The notes under the pieces are model-generated. The model made no database searches. It had not been told where the DNA came from and saw only the letters and a program-made list of their open reading frames with translations. From JAEUMD01 sp036768475 (GTDB taxonomy: Bacteria; Pseudomonadota; Alphaproteobacteria; Rhizobiales; Hyphomicrobiaceae), in the NCBI GenBank assembly GCA_036768475.1, contig DAIPMW010000002.1, forward strand, positions 248,001 through 312,000: a stretch of DNA of 64,000 nucleotides, written 5' to 3'. Within the stretch, counting starts at the first letter, position 1. The number at the start of each line of letters is the position of its first letter. The position numbers and the translations under genes were made by a program. This document shows, piece by piece, positions 33,217-41,340 of this stretch.

Positions 33217-34611
33217 TTGGAGACGCCCAACAGCGATCAACTGCGCGTCCTGCTCGAGGCGGTCGTCTCGTTCATCGACGAAGGCGTGATCGTGGCCGAG
33301 CTCGACGGCCGTATCATCTATCACAATCCTGCTGCGGCCGCGCTGCTCGGCGCAGCCCGCAATGAGCCACTCACCTCGCTGCACAATGTGCTGGGTATCG
33401 CCGAGGACCAGTCGATCGATGCGGCATTGGCCGAGGCTGCGCGTAGTGGCAAGGAGGGAGGCGATCTCACCGACTTCGTGCGCTTTCAAAGGCGCATCAC
33501 GGTGCATGGAGCGCCTCGCTATCTGGAACTGCACAGCTGTCAGACATGTGAGCTCGTTGGCCAAACCCGTCTCATGATCATCCGCGATGTAACCGAGCGT
33601 CATCGCCTGGAGATGCTGATCGACCAATCGCGCGGTGACCTCGTGACCAACGACCGGAAGGTGCTGGCTCTGTTGGAGCGTGTGCATCAAGTCGCCCCCT
33701 CGAATGCTTCGGTGCTGCTGCAGGGAGAATCCGGCACCGGCAAGACCCATATCGCCAGGCTCATCCACCGTCTCAGCCGTCGCGCCGACAAACCGTTCGT
33801 AGAGGTCAACTGTGCGGCCATCCCGACATCGCTGATCGAAAGCGAGCTGTTTGGCCATGTGAAAGGTGCCTTTACGGGCGCCATGCGCGACAGGCCCGGC
33901 CGCTTCCAGGCCGCCCACGGTGGCACCCTGTTCCTCGACGAGATCGCCGAGATCCCCATGCACCTGCAGGCGAAGCTCCTGCGCGTCCTGCAGGATCACG
34001 AATTCGAGCCGGTCGGTTCCGACAAGACCGTGCGCGTCGACATTCGCATCATCACGGCGTCGAACCGCGATCTGCGCGAGATGGTCGACGACGGTAATTT
34101 CCGCGCCGACCTTTATTACCGGCTCGCTGTTTTCACGCTCAACGTGCCGCCGATCCGTGAGCGGCGCGGTGACATTCCGCTGCTCTTGAAGCACTTCTGC
34201 GAGAACCTGGAAGCGCGCGGCTATCCTGCCGGCGTGTCATGCAGTTCCGAGGCGATGCAGATCCTCATGAACTATCATTGGCCGGGCAACGTTCGCGAGT
34301 TGGAGAATGCGGTTGAGCACGCGCTGATCTGCGCGGTTGAAGGAACGGTCAAGCCGGAAAGCCTGCCCGAGCAGATCCGCAGGAGCGTGCTGGCCAAGCA
34401 GATGTGGTCTGGTGCGGAGAAGGCAGCCGCGCAGTCCCCGCAGAGCGCCGCAGTGGATATGGATGAGGACGAAGTCGCGCGTCGCGAGATCGAGAATGCG
34501 CTGATGCAGGCGAAAGGCAACCGCTCGGCTGCCGCCAAGCTACTGGGCGTTGACCGCACTACGTTATGGCGGCGCATGCAGCGTCTGCAGATTCTGTCAC
34601 CGACGCATTGA
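33217..34611 (+). CDS. Sigma-54-dependent Fis-family activator with PAS domain
   Basis: This 464-residue protein has an N-terminal PAS domain (about 10-115; IVAELDGRIIYHNPAAAALL) and an AAA+ domain with Walker A GESGTGKTH, the sigma-54-contacting loop GAFTGA, Walker B GGTLFLDEIAE and the arginine-finger region FRADLYYRLAVFTLNVPPIR. The C-terminal Fis helix-turn-helix reads NALMQAKGNRSAAAKLLGVD RTTLWRRM in two parts. HSCQTCELVG in the PAS end holds a Cys-x2-Cys pair that might sense redox or sulfur species. TTG at 33217 is preceded by AGGAGGA; a GTG/ATG-like longer frame from 33079 would place the palindrome cluster inside coding sequence. Divergent from the RND operon with its sigma-54 promoter. 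Confidence 0.92.
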   Translation: METPNSDQLRVLLEAVVSFIDEGVIVAELDGRIIYHNPAAAALLGAARNEPLTSLHNVLGIAEDQSIDAALAEAARSGKEGGDLTDFVRFQRRITVHGAPRYLELHSCQTCELVGQTRLMIIRDVTERHRLEMLIDQSRGDLVTNDRKVLALLERVHQVAPSNASVLLQGESGTGKTHIARLIHRLSRRADKPFVEVNCAAIPTSLIESELFGHVKGAFTGAMRDRPGRFQAAHGGTLFLDEIAEIPMHLQAKLLRVLQDHEFEPVGSDKTVRVDIRIITASNRDLREMVDDGNFRADLYYRLAVFTLNVPPIRERRGDIPLLLKHFCENLEARGYPAGVSCSSEAMQILMNYHWPGNVRELENAVEHALICAVEGTVKPESLPEQIRRSVLAKQMWSGAEKAAAQSPQSAAVDMDEDEVARREIENALMQAKGNRSAAAKLLGVDRTTLWRRMQRLQILSPTH

Positions 34612-35508
34612 TGGGTGCGCCGCCACTTGCGTTGGCTGCGCCGACAGGAGATCGGCAATCAGCAGGCCGTCATCGCTACGCAATCCGTGATCGCCCGGGG
34701 ATACGATGCGCTCGGCCCGGCCTGCCAGCGCGGGAACGACATTCATGTCCCGGCTCCAACCTGCCACCACACTGTCGCCGGCGTAAGGTGCACGCACGTC
34801 TGTGGTGCGGATCACCGAAATGTAGCGCGCTTTGGGATGTGGCTGCCGGTTGAGCCAGCCAAGCATGGTGTAGGGCCCCTCGCGCCAGAGATCGCGGTAA
34901 AGCACCTGCGAGCGGTTGATCGTGCTGGCACCGAAGAATGGCGCGACCCACGACAGGGGTGATTGGCCGATCATCGAGCCGACTTCGGCCGTCGAGGTGC
35001 CCAGATGCGGGCTGGCGATCGTCACCAGCGTATCGATTTGCGTCTTCGGGTTGGTGACCATCTCGTAGCGGGCGACGACTCCGCCAGCCGAATGTGCTGC
35101 CACCAACATCTTTTCGCCGGGATGACGCCGCGCGACCTCGGCAATATTGGCGGAGAGCACCTGGGCTTGCAGTGCCACCGGTGCCTCGGTCGGCAGATCA
35201 AGCGTGTAGAGTCGATTTTCGGATTTTGGCGCCGGCAGCGTCGAATTAAGTCGCGCATCAGGTCCGACCAAGAGATGACCCGCATCCACCCAGCCGCGTT
35301 GATGCAGGATCGGTACGATCCCGCTGATACGCCAGCTGCCCGCGCTTCCCAGATAGCCCTGCACGAGAACCAGCGTGTCCGCCATGGCGGCGGACGGCAA
35401 AGAAACGGCCGCAACTGCAACCGCAGCGGCTGCGCCTGCTGCCGCGCGCACATGGCGAGCATGGCGAAAAGGCGAACGGAGCTTCATGGATACGGGCCGC
35501 AAGGACAT
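34597..35508 (-). CDS. Exported alpha/beta-hydrolase, triacylglycerol lipase-like
   Basis: This 303-residue protein has a signal peptide (VRAAAGAAAAVAVAAVSLPS ... AMA). An alpha/beta-hydrolase fold follows, with the start TLVLVQGYLGSAGSW, the nucleophile elbow AAHSAGGVVARYE and the segment ASPHLGTSTAEVGSMIG. The histidine is in SPGDHGLRSDDG near the C-terminus. It may act on a lipid or ester in the periplasm; the substrate is unknown. ATG at 35508 is preceded by AGGTGA. Its last 15 bases overlap the end of the convergent sigma-54 activator gene. An ATTC-N8-GAAT palindrome lies 30-55 bases upstream of the start. Confidence 0.82.
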   Translation of the reverse strand: MSLRPVSMKLRSPFRHARHVRAAAGAAAAVAVAAVSLPSAAMADTLVLVQGYLGSAGSWRISGIVPILHQRGWVDAGHLLVGPDARLNSTLPAPKSENRLYTLDLPTEAPVALQAQVLSANIAEVARRHPGEKMLVAAHSAGGVVARYEMVTNPKTQIDTLVTIASPHLGTSTAEVGSMIGQSPLSWVAPFFGASTINRSQVLYRDLWREGPYTMLGWLNRQPHPKARYISVIRTTDVRAPYAGDSVVAGWSRDMNVVPALAGRAERIVSPGDHGLRSDDGLLIADLLSAQPTQVAAHPSMRR

Positions 35509-35537
35509 GGGTTCACCTGTCGGTCGACGAGAGAAAT

Positions 35538-35561
35538 TTATATTCGCAATCACGAATATAA
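35538..35561. promoter_or_regulatory. ATTC-N8-GAAT operator before the alpha/beta-hydrolase gene
   Basis: TTATATTCG-N6-CGAATATAA is a perfect 9-bp inverted repeat containing ATTCGCAATCACGAAT. It shares TCACGAAT exactly with the operator at 32943. It lies in the leader or promoter of the minus-strand hydrolase gene. Confidence 0.65.
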
Positions 35562-36004
35562 TGCGCCTCGACCTGCCCGCTGGCGAGTCCCGTGGTTGCG
35601 ATGCGACGATTTGTCGATGACGGAGCGTATCCGGCTGGCAGCGATTGTGCCGCGCAAAAATTCTTGTGTGGGGTGCAGCCGATGCGGAATGCAAAGCCGC
35701 GAAATCTTTTCAATGGCTACGCCACGGGACCTCTGTTTGCAGACGCTCTATTGCAATGCAACACAGCGATGGCCGCAGCCAGCATCGGGCACGACGGAGC
35801 CCACAGACGCCCCCTTTAAAGCGCCATCGCGGCCAGCAAATCTCATTCATTCGAATGTAGGAATGTGTTAACCAATTGCACCCTCGCCCGATGCGGCATG
35901 GAGGGCGCCTTCGTCGTGGTCGGCAAGGTTCACTGCGGCGAGTGGCTTTGATCAGCTCAACCCGACCGGCACAAACGGGTCCGGGGTTTCCAGGGAGTAA
36001 CGTC
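35562..36004. other. Intergenic region between hydrolase and DUF2147-like genes
   Basis: Short frames here lack ribosome sites and protein features, so no gene is called. The region holds the promoters of two divergent genes and one more ATTC-N8-GAAT site (listed separately). Confidence 0.4.
35849..35864. promoter_or_regulatory. ATTC-N8-GAAT operator before the DUF2147-like gene
   Basis: ATTCGAATGTAGGAAT is the third perfect ATTC-N8-GAAT site. It overlaps a second ATTC half-site (CATTCATTCGAATG), so two registers are possible. It lies about 140 bases before the gene at 36005. Confidence 0.55.
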
Positions 36005-36361
36005 ATGAAGAAGGCTTTCGCTGCGGTTGTCGGTCTTGCAGCTCTTGGTCTATCGACGTCGGCCTTTGCCAACCCGATGGTCGGCAAGTGGGGTTGGGAA
36101 GGCTTCACAATCGAGTGCAAGGAGGGCGGCGCCAACGGCATGTCCTGCATTGTGACGGACGGCCCCAAGAACAAGGGCATGGAGATGGTCAAATCCAAGT
36201 TGGAGCCAAAGGACGGAGCGTTTGTTGGCCAGATCGCTCATCCGATGACGGGCGAGACCTACAACGCTAAGATGGTGCAGGACGGCCCGGACGCCTTCAA
36301 GATGGATGGCTGCACGGCGGCTGGTGCATGCGCATCCGGCGTCTTCACGCGCATCAAGTAA
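36005..36361 (+). CDS. Small secreted protein, DUF2147-like
   Basis: This 118-residue protein has a signal peptide (MKKAFAAVVGLAALGLSTSA) with cleavage after AFA. The mature domain of about 95 residues starts with NPMVGKWGWEGFTIECKEGG, has an internal GAFVGQIAHPMTGETYNAKM and ends in GCTAAGACASGVFTRIK. The order (G-x-W near the start, YxAxM, final FTRI) resembles DUF2147 beta-barrel proteins, though some features are weak. Four cysteines could form two disulfides. CAGGGAGTAACGTC provides the ribosome site. A strong terminator follows, so it is a single-gene unit. Function unknown. Confidence 0.8.
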   Translation: MKKAFAAVVGLAALGLSTSAFANPMVGKWGWEGFTIECKEGGANGMSCIVTDGPKNKGMEMVKSKLEPKDGAFVGQIAHPMTGETYNAKMVQDGPDAFKMDGCTAAGACASGVFTRIK

Positions 36362-36399
36362 GAGGCGCTGCGAGCGCAGCAAGCCACACCGAACAAAGA

Positions 36400-36434
36400 G
36401 GCGCCGGATCGCGAGATCCGGCGCCGAATTCTTT
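36400..36434 (+). terminator. Rho-independent terminator of the DUF2147-like gene
   Basis: The perfect 11-bp stem GGCGCCGGATC / GATCCGGCGCC has a GCGA loop and is followed by GAATTCTTT. It lies 39 bases after the stop. Confidence 0.85.
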
Positions 36435-36448
36435 ACGGCATAAAGTTA

Positions 36449-36483
36449 GAGCATCTTGAGCTGAAGTGTGCAGCGGTTCAGCA
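36449..36483 (+). repeat. Possible fragment of a rhizobial intergenic repeat
   Basis: The stretch contains TTAGAGCATCTTGAGC followed by AAGTGTGCAGCGGTTC. This resembles intergenic repeats common in Rhizobiales, which I recall as AGAGCATGATCC... followed by AAGTGTGCAGCGGTTTTC. Only one half is present. The call is by recall and is tentative. Confidence 0.4.
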
Positions 36484-36506
36484 CAACTCACACACGAGCA
36501 GTCCGT

Positions 36507-36860
36507 TCACGCTGTGCGCAGGCGCCCGCCGAAGAAGCCCAGCACCAGCGCTGCTGCTAGGAAGGCTGCCCCGATCTGCCAAAACGGCACGATGTTGAAT
36601 TCCATCTTGCTGAAATCGCCGAAATTGATGCCGGGTGCCGCTCCGAGGAAATAGCCAGCGATCTGACAACCGAAGAAGAAGATCGCGAAGACAAGCGTGA
36701 CGCGCCCCGCCAGCAGCACCCATCCGCCCGTGTTGGAGCGGAAGACCATGTGAGCAAAGAGCAGGACGATGCCGAGCGCAGTGGTAATGACGCCAAGCCA
36801 CATCAGCGGCTTCATGTAGGGCATCATCATCGTCATCGTCTCGATCATGAATTGCTTCAT
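36507..36860 (-). CDS. Small integral membrane protein, three to four helices, unknown function
   Basis: This 117-residue protein starts with a Met-rich segment (MKQFMIETMTMMMPYMKPLM). Hydrophobic helices follow: WLGVITTALGIVLLFAHMVF, GGWVLLAGRVTLVFAIFFFG and FWQIGAAFLAAALVLGFFGG. A loop with NFGDFSKMEFN separates the last two. ATG at 36860 is preceded by GGGAGG; a longer frame to 36935 lacks this. I do not assign a family. A one-mismatch ATTC-N8-GAAT site lies about 83-98 bases upstream, which would place it in the same regulon as its neighbours. Confidence 0.78.
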   Translation of the reverse strand: MKQFMIETMTMMMPYMKPLMWLGVITTALGIVLLFAHMVFRSNTGGWVLLAGRVTLVFAIFFFGCQIAGYFLGAAPGINFGDFSKMEFNIVPFWQIGAAFLAAALVLGFFGGRLRTA

Positions 36861-36942
36861 CGTGCCGTCCTCCCGGTGAACGCGCTGGCCGCTTGCGTTG
36901 CCGACAGCGTGTCTCAAAGCGCATTCGTTGCTCAATCAAAAA

Positions 36943-36958
36943 ATGCGATTGCGTGAAT
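36943..36958. promoter_or_regulatory. One-mismatch ATTC-N8-GAAT site before the small membrane protein gene
   Basis: ATGCGATTGCGTGAAT differs by one base from ATTC-N8-GAAT. It lies 83-98 bases before the minus-strand gene at 36507-36860. Confidence 0.35.
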
Positions 36959-37061
36959 ATGCCGCTCGCCGCCAGGGGCAGCCTCGGTCTGCTGCGACGC
37001 AGCAACATACGCGGTGCGCATCTCCGGTCGAGGGAGGTTTTGGTTGCGCAAAACACTAGAT

Positions 37062-37077
37062 ATTCGCATCATTGAAA
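37062..37077. promoter_or_regulatory. One-mismatch ATTC-N8-GAAT site before the DUF302 gene
   Basis: ATTCGCATCATTGAAA differs in the last base of the second half-site. It lies about 70 bases before the start of the DUF302 gene. Confidence 0.35.
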
Positions 37078-37147
37078 CTCAGGTGGTGAATTCGGTGGTG
37101 GCTGCAGCCTGCGACCCAATAAACTGTTTCATATGAGGGAAACGCCC

Positions 37148-37738
37148 ATGTTCGCATTCATTCGCAACGTCCTGGCGCTCATCGGCCTCGTAGCCGTTAT
37201 CGGTGGTGGCTACCTGTATGCGAGCCACGGCGGCGCCGTTACCATGTTCAAGGACTTCGACCCCAAGGCGGCCGCCACCTACAAGGAGATGGTCGACAAA
37301 TTGATGGCCACCGGCAATCCCGCCGAGGCGACGGTGTGGAAGGCGCAAGTAAAGGAAGGGCTGACGTTCGAGGAAGTCGATCAGTCGATCAAGTCAGTCG
37401 CCAACGAGATGAACATCAAGGGCGTAGGAGAACTGCCGCTCGGCGATCAGGTGGCTGCCATGCAAGGTAAGCCCTGGCGCAAGCTGAATATCTATCTTTA
37501 CTGCAACCCGCTGACGGCGGCCAAGATGATCGACTACTCCGATGCCTTCTCCGCCTACTTGCCGTGCCGCATTTCGCTGCTTGAGGACAAGACCGGCAGG
37601 CTGTGGCTCTACACGCTCAACATGGACATGATGATCCATGGCGGCAAACCGCTTCCTCCTGAGCTGAAGGAGGAGGCGATCGGCGTGAAGAAGATCATGC
37701 AGGCAATCCTGGAGCGCGGCGCCAAGGGCGATTTCTAG
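37148..37738 (+). CDS. DUF302 domain protein, membrane-anchored
   Basis: This 196-residue protein has an N-terminal hydrophobic anchor or signal (MFAFIRNVLALIGLVAVIGG). A helical linker follows (TYKEMVDKLMATGNPAEATVW), then a DUF302-type domain with KLNIYLYCNPLTAAKMIDY, FSAYLPCRISLLEDKTGRLW and YTLNMDMMIHGGKPLPPELK. DUF302 domains bind unknown ligands and are repeatedly found near sulfur-oxidation genes, which is from recall. The two cysteines in YCNP and LPCR are in the usual positions. ATG at 37148 with GAGGGA upstream was preferred to ATG at 37133. A repeat element starts at its stop codon and a terminator follows. Confidence 0.85.
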   Translation: MFAFIRNVLALIGLVAVIGGGYLYASHGGAVTMFKDFDPKAAATYKEMVDKLMATGNPAEATVWKAQVKEGLTFEEVDQSIKSVANEMNIKGVGELPLGDQVAAMQGKPWRKLNIYLYCNPLTAAKMIDYSDAFSAYLPCRISLLEDKTGRLWLYTLNMDMMIHGGKPLPPELKEEAIGVKKIMQAILERGAKGDF

Positions 37739-37855
37739 AGTCTGATCGGCTGAGATGGAAGCGCGACTGCTTCTATCGAGGTCGTGATTGAGGCCCAAAG
37801 AGATAGAGCAGGCCACAACGGCTTGAGGTAATGCAATCAAAGCCTGACCTGCTCT
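37736..37855 (+). repeat. Dispersed intergenic repeat, copy C (full length)
   Basis: The left block TAGAGTCTGATCGGCTGA begins with the stop codon of the DUF302 gene. The right hairpin module runs from AGAGCAGG (37805) to CCTGCTCT (37848-37855). The length of about 120 bp equals copy B, and inner blocks such as CTTC and CGTGATTG are shared. Confidence 0.75.
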
Positions 37856-37889
37856 CGATCGCGCTAACCAATCATTTCCACGACCGGTC

Positions 37890-37927
37890 GAAGGGCGGCG
37901 CGTCTCACGCGCGGCCCTTCTTCATTT
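37890..37927 (+). terminator. Rho-independent terminator after the DUF302 gene
   Basis: The stem GAAGGGCGGCGCGT / ACGCGCGGCCCTTC has 14 positions with one mismatch, a CTC loop and trailing TTCATTT. Confidence 0.8.
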
Positions 37928-38329
37928 CGCCCATGACGCAGACCTCGTTCTGGAGCAGGCCTGATTACCGGCATTGCGAGTGATGTGATGTGCCGCGATC
38001 GATGCGCGTGCGGGCGTGCAAGAACTCAAAATCTAATAATCAAGGATAAATGTTTTCTCAAAGTGCGATGCAGTCGATTTGTGCAAATGCGATACGATTA
38101 ACTAAAGAATGATGACAACGTCGCGTATTGCTTGTGCCTGGTTATAACGTCTCGTAGAATTAGAACTTAACTCCAGGTAATCATAGGATAAATGCTTAGA
38201 GTTTGGGCGTTATAGTCAGCGGTGCGGGATTTTCCATCATACTGGGATTGGAACGGATCGGCTCGGAATAACTATTTGTGTCCAAAAACGGGTGTCGCGT
38301 TAGTGGTTGGTTGAGGATCGAGTCGATAA
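37928..38329. other. AT-rich promoter region before the polysaccharide cluster
   Basis: No gene is seen. The part from about 38,020 to 38,290 is markedly AT-rich relative to its surroundings and contains TTAACTAAAGAATGATG (38098-38114), similar to the ldtR-upstream motif. It is probably the promoter and regulatory zone of the polysaccharide genes. Confidence 0.45.
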
Positions 38330-39985
38330 ATGCGCCGCTTCGGGTTGCTTGGTTTGGATTTGCTCTTGTTGGGCATCGCGGCAATTTTCGCTCTGCTGTT
38401 GCGCGAGAATCTGGTGCTTGAGCCATCCAAGGTCGCGGCACTCCTTCCCTACCTCGCCGCCTCGCTCGCGGTCGCCATCCCGATCAAGCTGCTGTTCGGA
38501 CTTGACCGCACCTTTTGGCGATACAGCGTCATGGTCGATTACATCCGCGTGGTGGTTGCGGTTTGCTGTATCGTCCTTGCTGCGACGCTCCTGACCTTCC
38601 TGCTCAACCGCATGGATGGAATATCGAGGTCCATCCCGATCCTTCAGGGTCTTCTGGGAATTTGTTTGCTGGTCGGCGCCCGGATCGCGGTGCGCTCCTG
38701 GTACGCGAATCGTCCACGCGAACTCGCCAAGAGCGAACCGCTCGTCGACACCGAACGCAATGACAAGGACCATGATCCGTCCGCCATATCCCCGCGTGGG
38801 CTTCTGATTGTCGGCCTCACCCCGTTGACCGTTCTTTACCTGAGAGCTGTGAGCGAATTCGCGCCCGATCGCTTCCGTGTCGCCGGGATCATCCCCCACG
38901 CTGCCGATCATGCGGGCCGCCTTGTCCGTCAGCATCGCGTCTTCGATACGCTGACGGACCTCCCGGATGTGCTTCGCACGCTGGAGGTGCATGGTGTCTT
39001 CGTCGACAATATCCTTGTCACGGTGCCATACGCTCTGTTGCCGTCGAAGCTCCAGGAGCAGCTCGCCTCCGTCGAAAGTTCCTCGGCGATCCAGATCGAC
39101 TATCTCCTCGAGCAGCTTGGAATCGAAGCGCAAACAGGTCCGCTATCGCGTCGTCAATCTGGGTCGGATCAGCGCCTGGAGGCGCGTGACGTTCAACCTG
39201 CTGCGTTTCGTGCAGCGCTACTACAGCGCGGAATGCAGCGGCCTTATTGGCGCTGGAAGCGCGTCTTCGATGCGACATTGGCGGGGGTAGCGTTGATCAT
39301 CCTGGCCCCCGTGATTGCGGTGCTGGCTTGCGTTATCGCAGGCGCGATCGGTTTCCCTACGATTTTCTGGCAGGATCGGCCCGGCCTCGGCGGCAAGCCA
39401 TTCCGACTCTACAAATTTCGCACCATGAGCGCTGCTCATGATCGTCATGGGCATCGAATTCCCGACGCTGAGCGCGTCAACGCGGTCGGTCAGTTCCTGC
39501 GCGCCACGCGCCTCGATGAGCTACCGCAGCTTTGGAATATCTTGATAGGCGACATGGCTTTCGTGGGTCCGCGTCCGTTGCTGCACGTGGACCAGCCCGC
39601 ATCCTATGCCTCACGTCTTCTGGCTCGCCCAGGCTTGACCGGCTGGGCCCAGGTCATCGGTGGGCGACAGGTGACCCCGTCAGACAAAGCAGCGCTCGAC
39701 GTCTGGTACGTACAGAATGCGTCTCTGCTTCTCGATCTTCGAATTGTGGCGCTCACTATCCCCATCCTGCTATTTGGCGAGCGCATCAGCCGCAACGACA
39801 TAGATCGCGCCTGGCAGGACCTCGTGCGAAGCGGTGTCTGCGAAGTCGTTATCCGCGCGAAGTCGGAAGACGAAAAGACGTCTTGCCAGCGTCCTGACGC
39901 GCTGCAGGAGACGTCTGCCAATGGTGCAACGTACAATCGAAGTCTTCTCACGGGCATTCAACCCGAGGGGGTGCACCACGCCTAG
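38330..39985 (+). CDS. Polyprenyl-phosphate glycosylphosphotransferase with CapD-like N-terminal domain
   Basis: This 551-residue protein has four N-terminal transmembrane helices (LGLDLLLLGIAAIFALLL ... YLAASLAVAIPIKLLFGLD). A cytoplasmic nucleotide-binding-like domain at about 155-290 starts with RGLLIVGLTPLTVLYLRAV. The C-terminal initiating sugar-phosphate transferase domain (about 300-510) has KRVFDATLAGVALIILAP, IFWQDRPGLGGKPFRLYKFR, LRATRLDELPQLWNILIGD and GPRPLLHVDQP. Such enzymes load the first sugar phosphate on undecaprenyl phosphate at the inner membrane. The tail of about 40 residues is poorly conserved. It opens the polysaccharide cluster. The first sugar cannot be predicted; the family includes glucose- and galactose-phosphate enzymes. 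Confidence 0.9.
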   Translation: MRRFGLLGLDLLLLGIAAIFALLLRENLVLEPSKVAALLPYLAASLAVAIPIKLLFGLDRTFWRYSVMVDYIRVVVAVCCIVLAATLLTFLLNRMDGISRSIPILQGLLGICLLVGARIAVRSWYANRPRELAKSEPLVDTERNDKDHDPSAISPRGLLIVGLTPLTVLYLRAVSEFAPDRFRVAGIIPHAADHAGRLVRQHRVFDTLTDLPDVLRTLEVHGVFVDNILVTVPYALLPSKLQEQLASVESSSAIQIDYLLEQLGIEAQTGPLSRRQSGSDQRLEARDVQPAAFRAALLQRGMQRPYWRWKRVFDATLAGVALIILAPVIAVLACVIAGAIGFPTIFWQDRPGLGGKPFRLYKFRTMSAAHDRHGHRIPDAERVNAVGQFLRATRLDELPQLWNILIGDMAFVGPRPLLHVDQPASYASRLLARPGLTGWAQVIGGRQVTPSDKAALDVWYVQNASLLLDLRIVALTIPILLFGERISRNDIDRAWQDLVRSGVCEVVIRAKSEDEKTSCQRPDALQETSANGATYNRSLLTGIQPEGVHHA

Positions 39986-40276
39986 CCGTTCGGTTGGAGC
40001 GGTCACGTCGCGTATGGCCTAATCCTTTCGGCCTGATCCTTGCAACGTGATTCTCGTCATTTGAAACGACACACAACCAGCAGGCAGACTGCGGGTTGCG
40101 TGACGAGAATCGAGCAGGCGCAAAGATTTCTACTGTTCGATCGGGAGACGCGAGTCACCCGAAGTGCGGTAGCTTTTGACAAGTCGTGGCGTCACCGTCT
40201 CTCCCAAATGCCAGGCAGCCAAAGAACTGCTGCCGCCACGGGCTACCTTCCGCCTCTCCGTTGAAAGGTTCAGTGC

Positions 40277-41257
40277 ATGCGCGATCGTAAGTCCATCCTG
40301 GTAACAGGCGGCGCAGGTTTTCTCGGATCCCATCTCTGCGATCGGCTGATTGCGGATGGGCATGATGTGATTTGCGTTGACAACTTCTTCACCGGCAATA
40401 AGCGCAATATCGAGCATCTCCTGGGCCATCCGCACTTCGAAGTCCTGCGTCACGATGTGACGTTCCCACTCTATGTCGAGGTCGACGAGATATTCAATCT
40501 CGCTTGTCCGGCCTCTCCGATTCACTACCAACACGATCCGGTACAGACGACGAAAACCAGCGTGCTTGGCGCCATCAACATGCTCGGCCTGGCAAAGCGA
40601 CTGAAATGCAGGATCTTCCAGGCATCGACATCGGAGGTGTACGGCGATCCTGCAATACACCCGCAGCCTGAGCAGTATTGGGGCCACGTCAATCCAATCG
40701 GGCCGCGCTCCTGCTACGATGAAGGCAAGCGTTGCGCCGAGACGCTGTTCTTCGATTATCACCGCCAGCACAGGCTCGATATCAAGGTTGCGCGCATCTT
40801 CAACAGTTACGGTCCGAGGATGCATCCCAAGGATGGTCGTGTGGTCTCCAACTTCATCGTGCAGGCATTGAAGGGCGAGCCCATTACGATCTATGGCGAC
40901 GGAAATCAGACGCGATCCTTCTGTTATGTCGATGACATGATCGAGGCCTTCGTGCGACTGATGCGGAGCGACAAGGGATTGACCGGCCCCATCAATCTTG
41001 GAAACCCGTGCGAGTTCACGATGCTTCAGCTGGCGCAAGCCGTGGTCGAGATGACCGGAACGGGATCCAAGCTGGCGTATCTGCCGTTGCCCCATGATGA
41101 CCCCAGACAGCGGCAGCCTGACATCGGCAAAGCCAAGGAGCATCTGGGTTGGCAGCCAGTCGTGCCGCTGGCAGAGGGCTTGCGCCACACGATTGACTAC
41201 TTCGACAAGCTGCTCTCAACCGGGGCGCCGGTTGTGACCTCGGTCGCTGCTGAATAA
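40277..41257 (+). CDS. UDP-glucuronate decarboxylase (UDP-xylose synthase)
   Basis: This 326-residue short-chain dehydrogenase/reductase has the NAD motif GGAGFLGSHLCDRLI and the specific LRHDVTFPLYVEVDEIFNLA plus ACPASPIHYQHDPVQTTKTS of UXS enzymes. The catalytic motif is TSEVYGDP with SCYDEGKRCAET (Tyr/Lys). RIFNSYGPRMHPKDGRVVSN and GDGNQTRSFCYVDD complete the family pattern. It converts UDP-glucuronate to UDP-xylose, giving a pentose donor for the polymer. The length and all key residues fit a functional enzyme. UDP-glucose dehydrogenase is not in this window. Confidence 0.93.
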   Translation: MRDRKSILVTGGAGFLGSHLCDRLIADGHDVICVDNFFTGNKRNIEHLLGHPHFEVLRHDVTFPLYVEVDEIFNLACPASPIHYQHDPVQTTKTSVLGAINMLGLAKRLKCRIFQASTSEVYGDPAIHPQPEQYWGHVNPIGPRSCYDEGKRCAETLFFDYHRQHRLDIKVARIFNSYGPRMHPKDGRVVSNFIVQALKGEPITIYGDGNQTRSFCYVDDMIEAFVRLMRSDKGLTGPINLGNPCEFTMLQLAQAVVEMTGTGSKLAYLPLPHDDPRQRQPDIGKAKEHLGWQPVVPLAEGLRHTIDYFDKLLSTGAPVVTSVAAE

Positions 41258-41340
41258 GCCAATCGCTGGCTAAGGCAGTCCAGGTCTCCGTACAACGGTG
41301 CCCGATAGCGCCAGTCTGACACGCATGACCGTCTCATAGC

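Noticed and set aside
35539..35600. A second sigma-54 promoter before the alpha/beta-hydrolase gene
   Set aside because: A GG-N10-GC pair exists on the minus strand, but the surrounding bases match the consensus poorly.
38967..39290. Alternative-frame peptide inside the sugar transferase gene that looked like a frameshift
   Set aside because: The main frame is continuous through both domains with all motifs, so no frameshift is needed.
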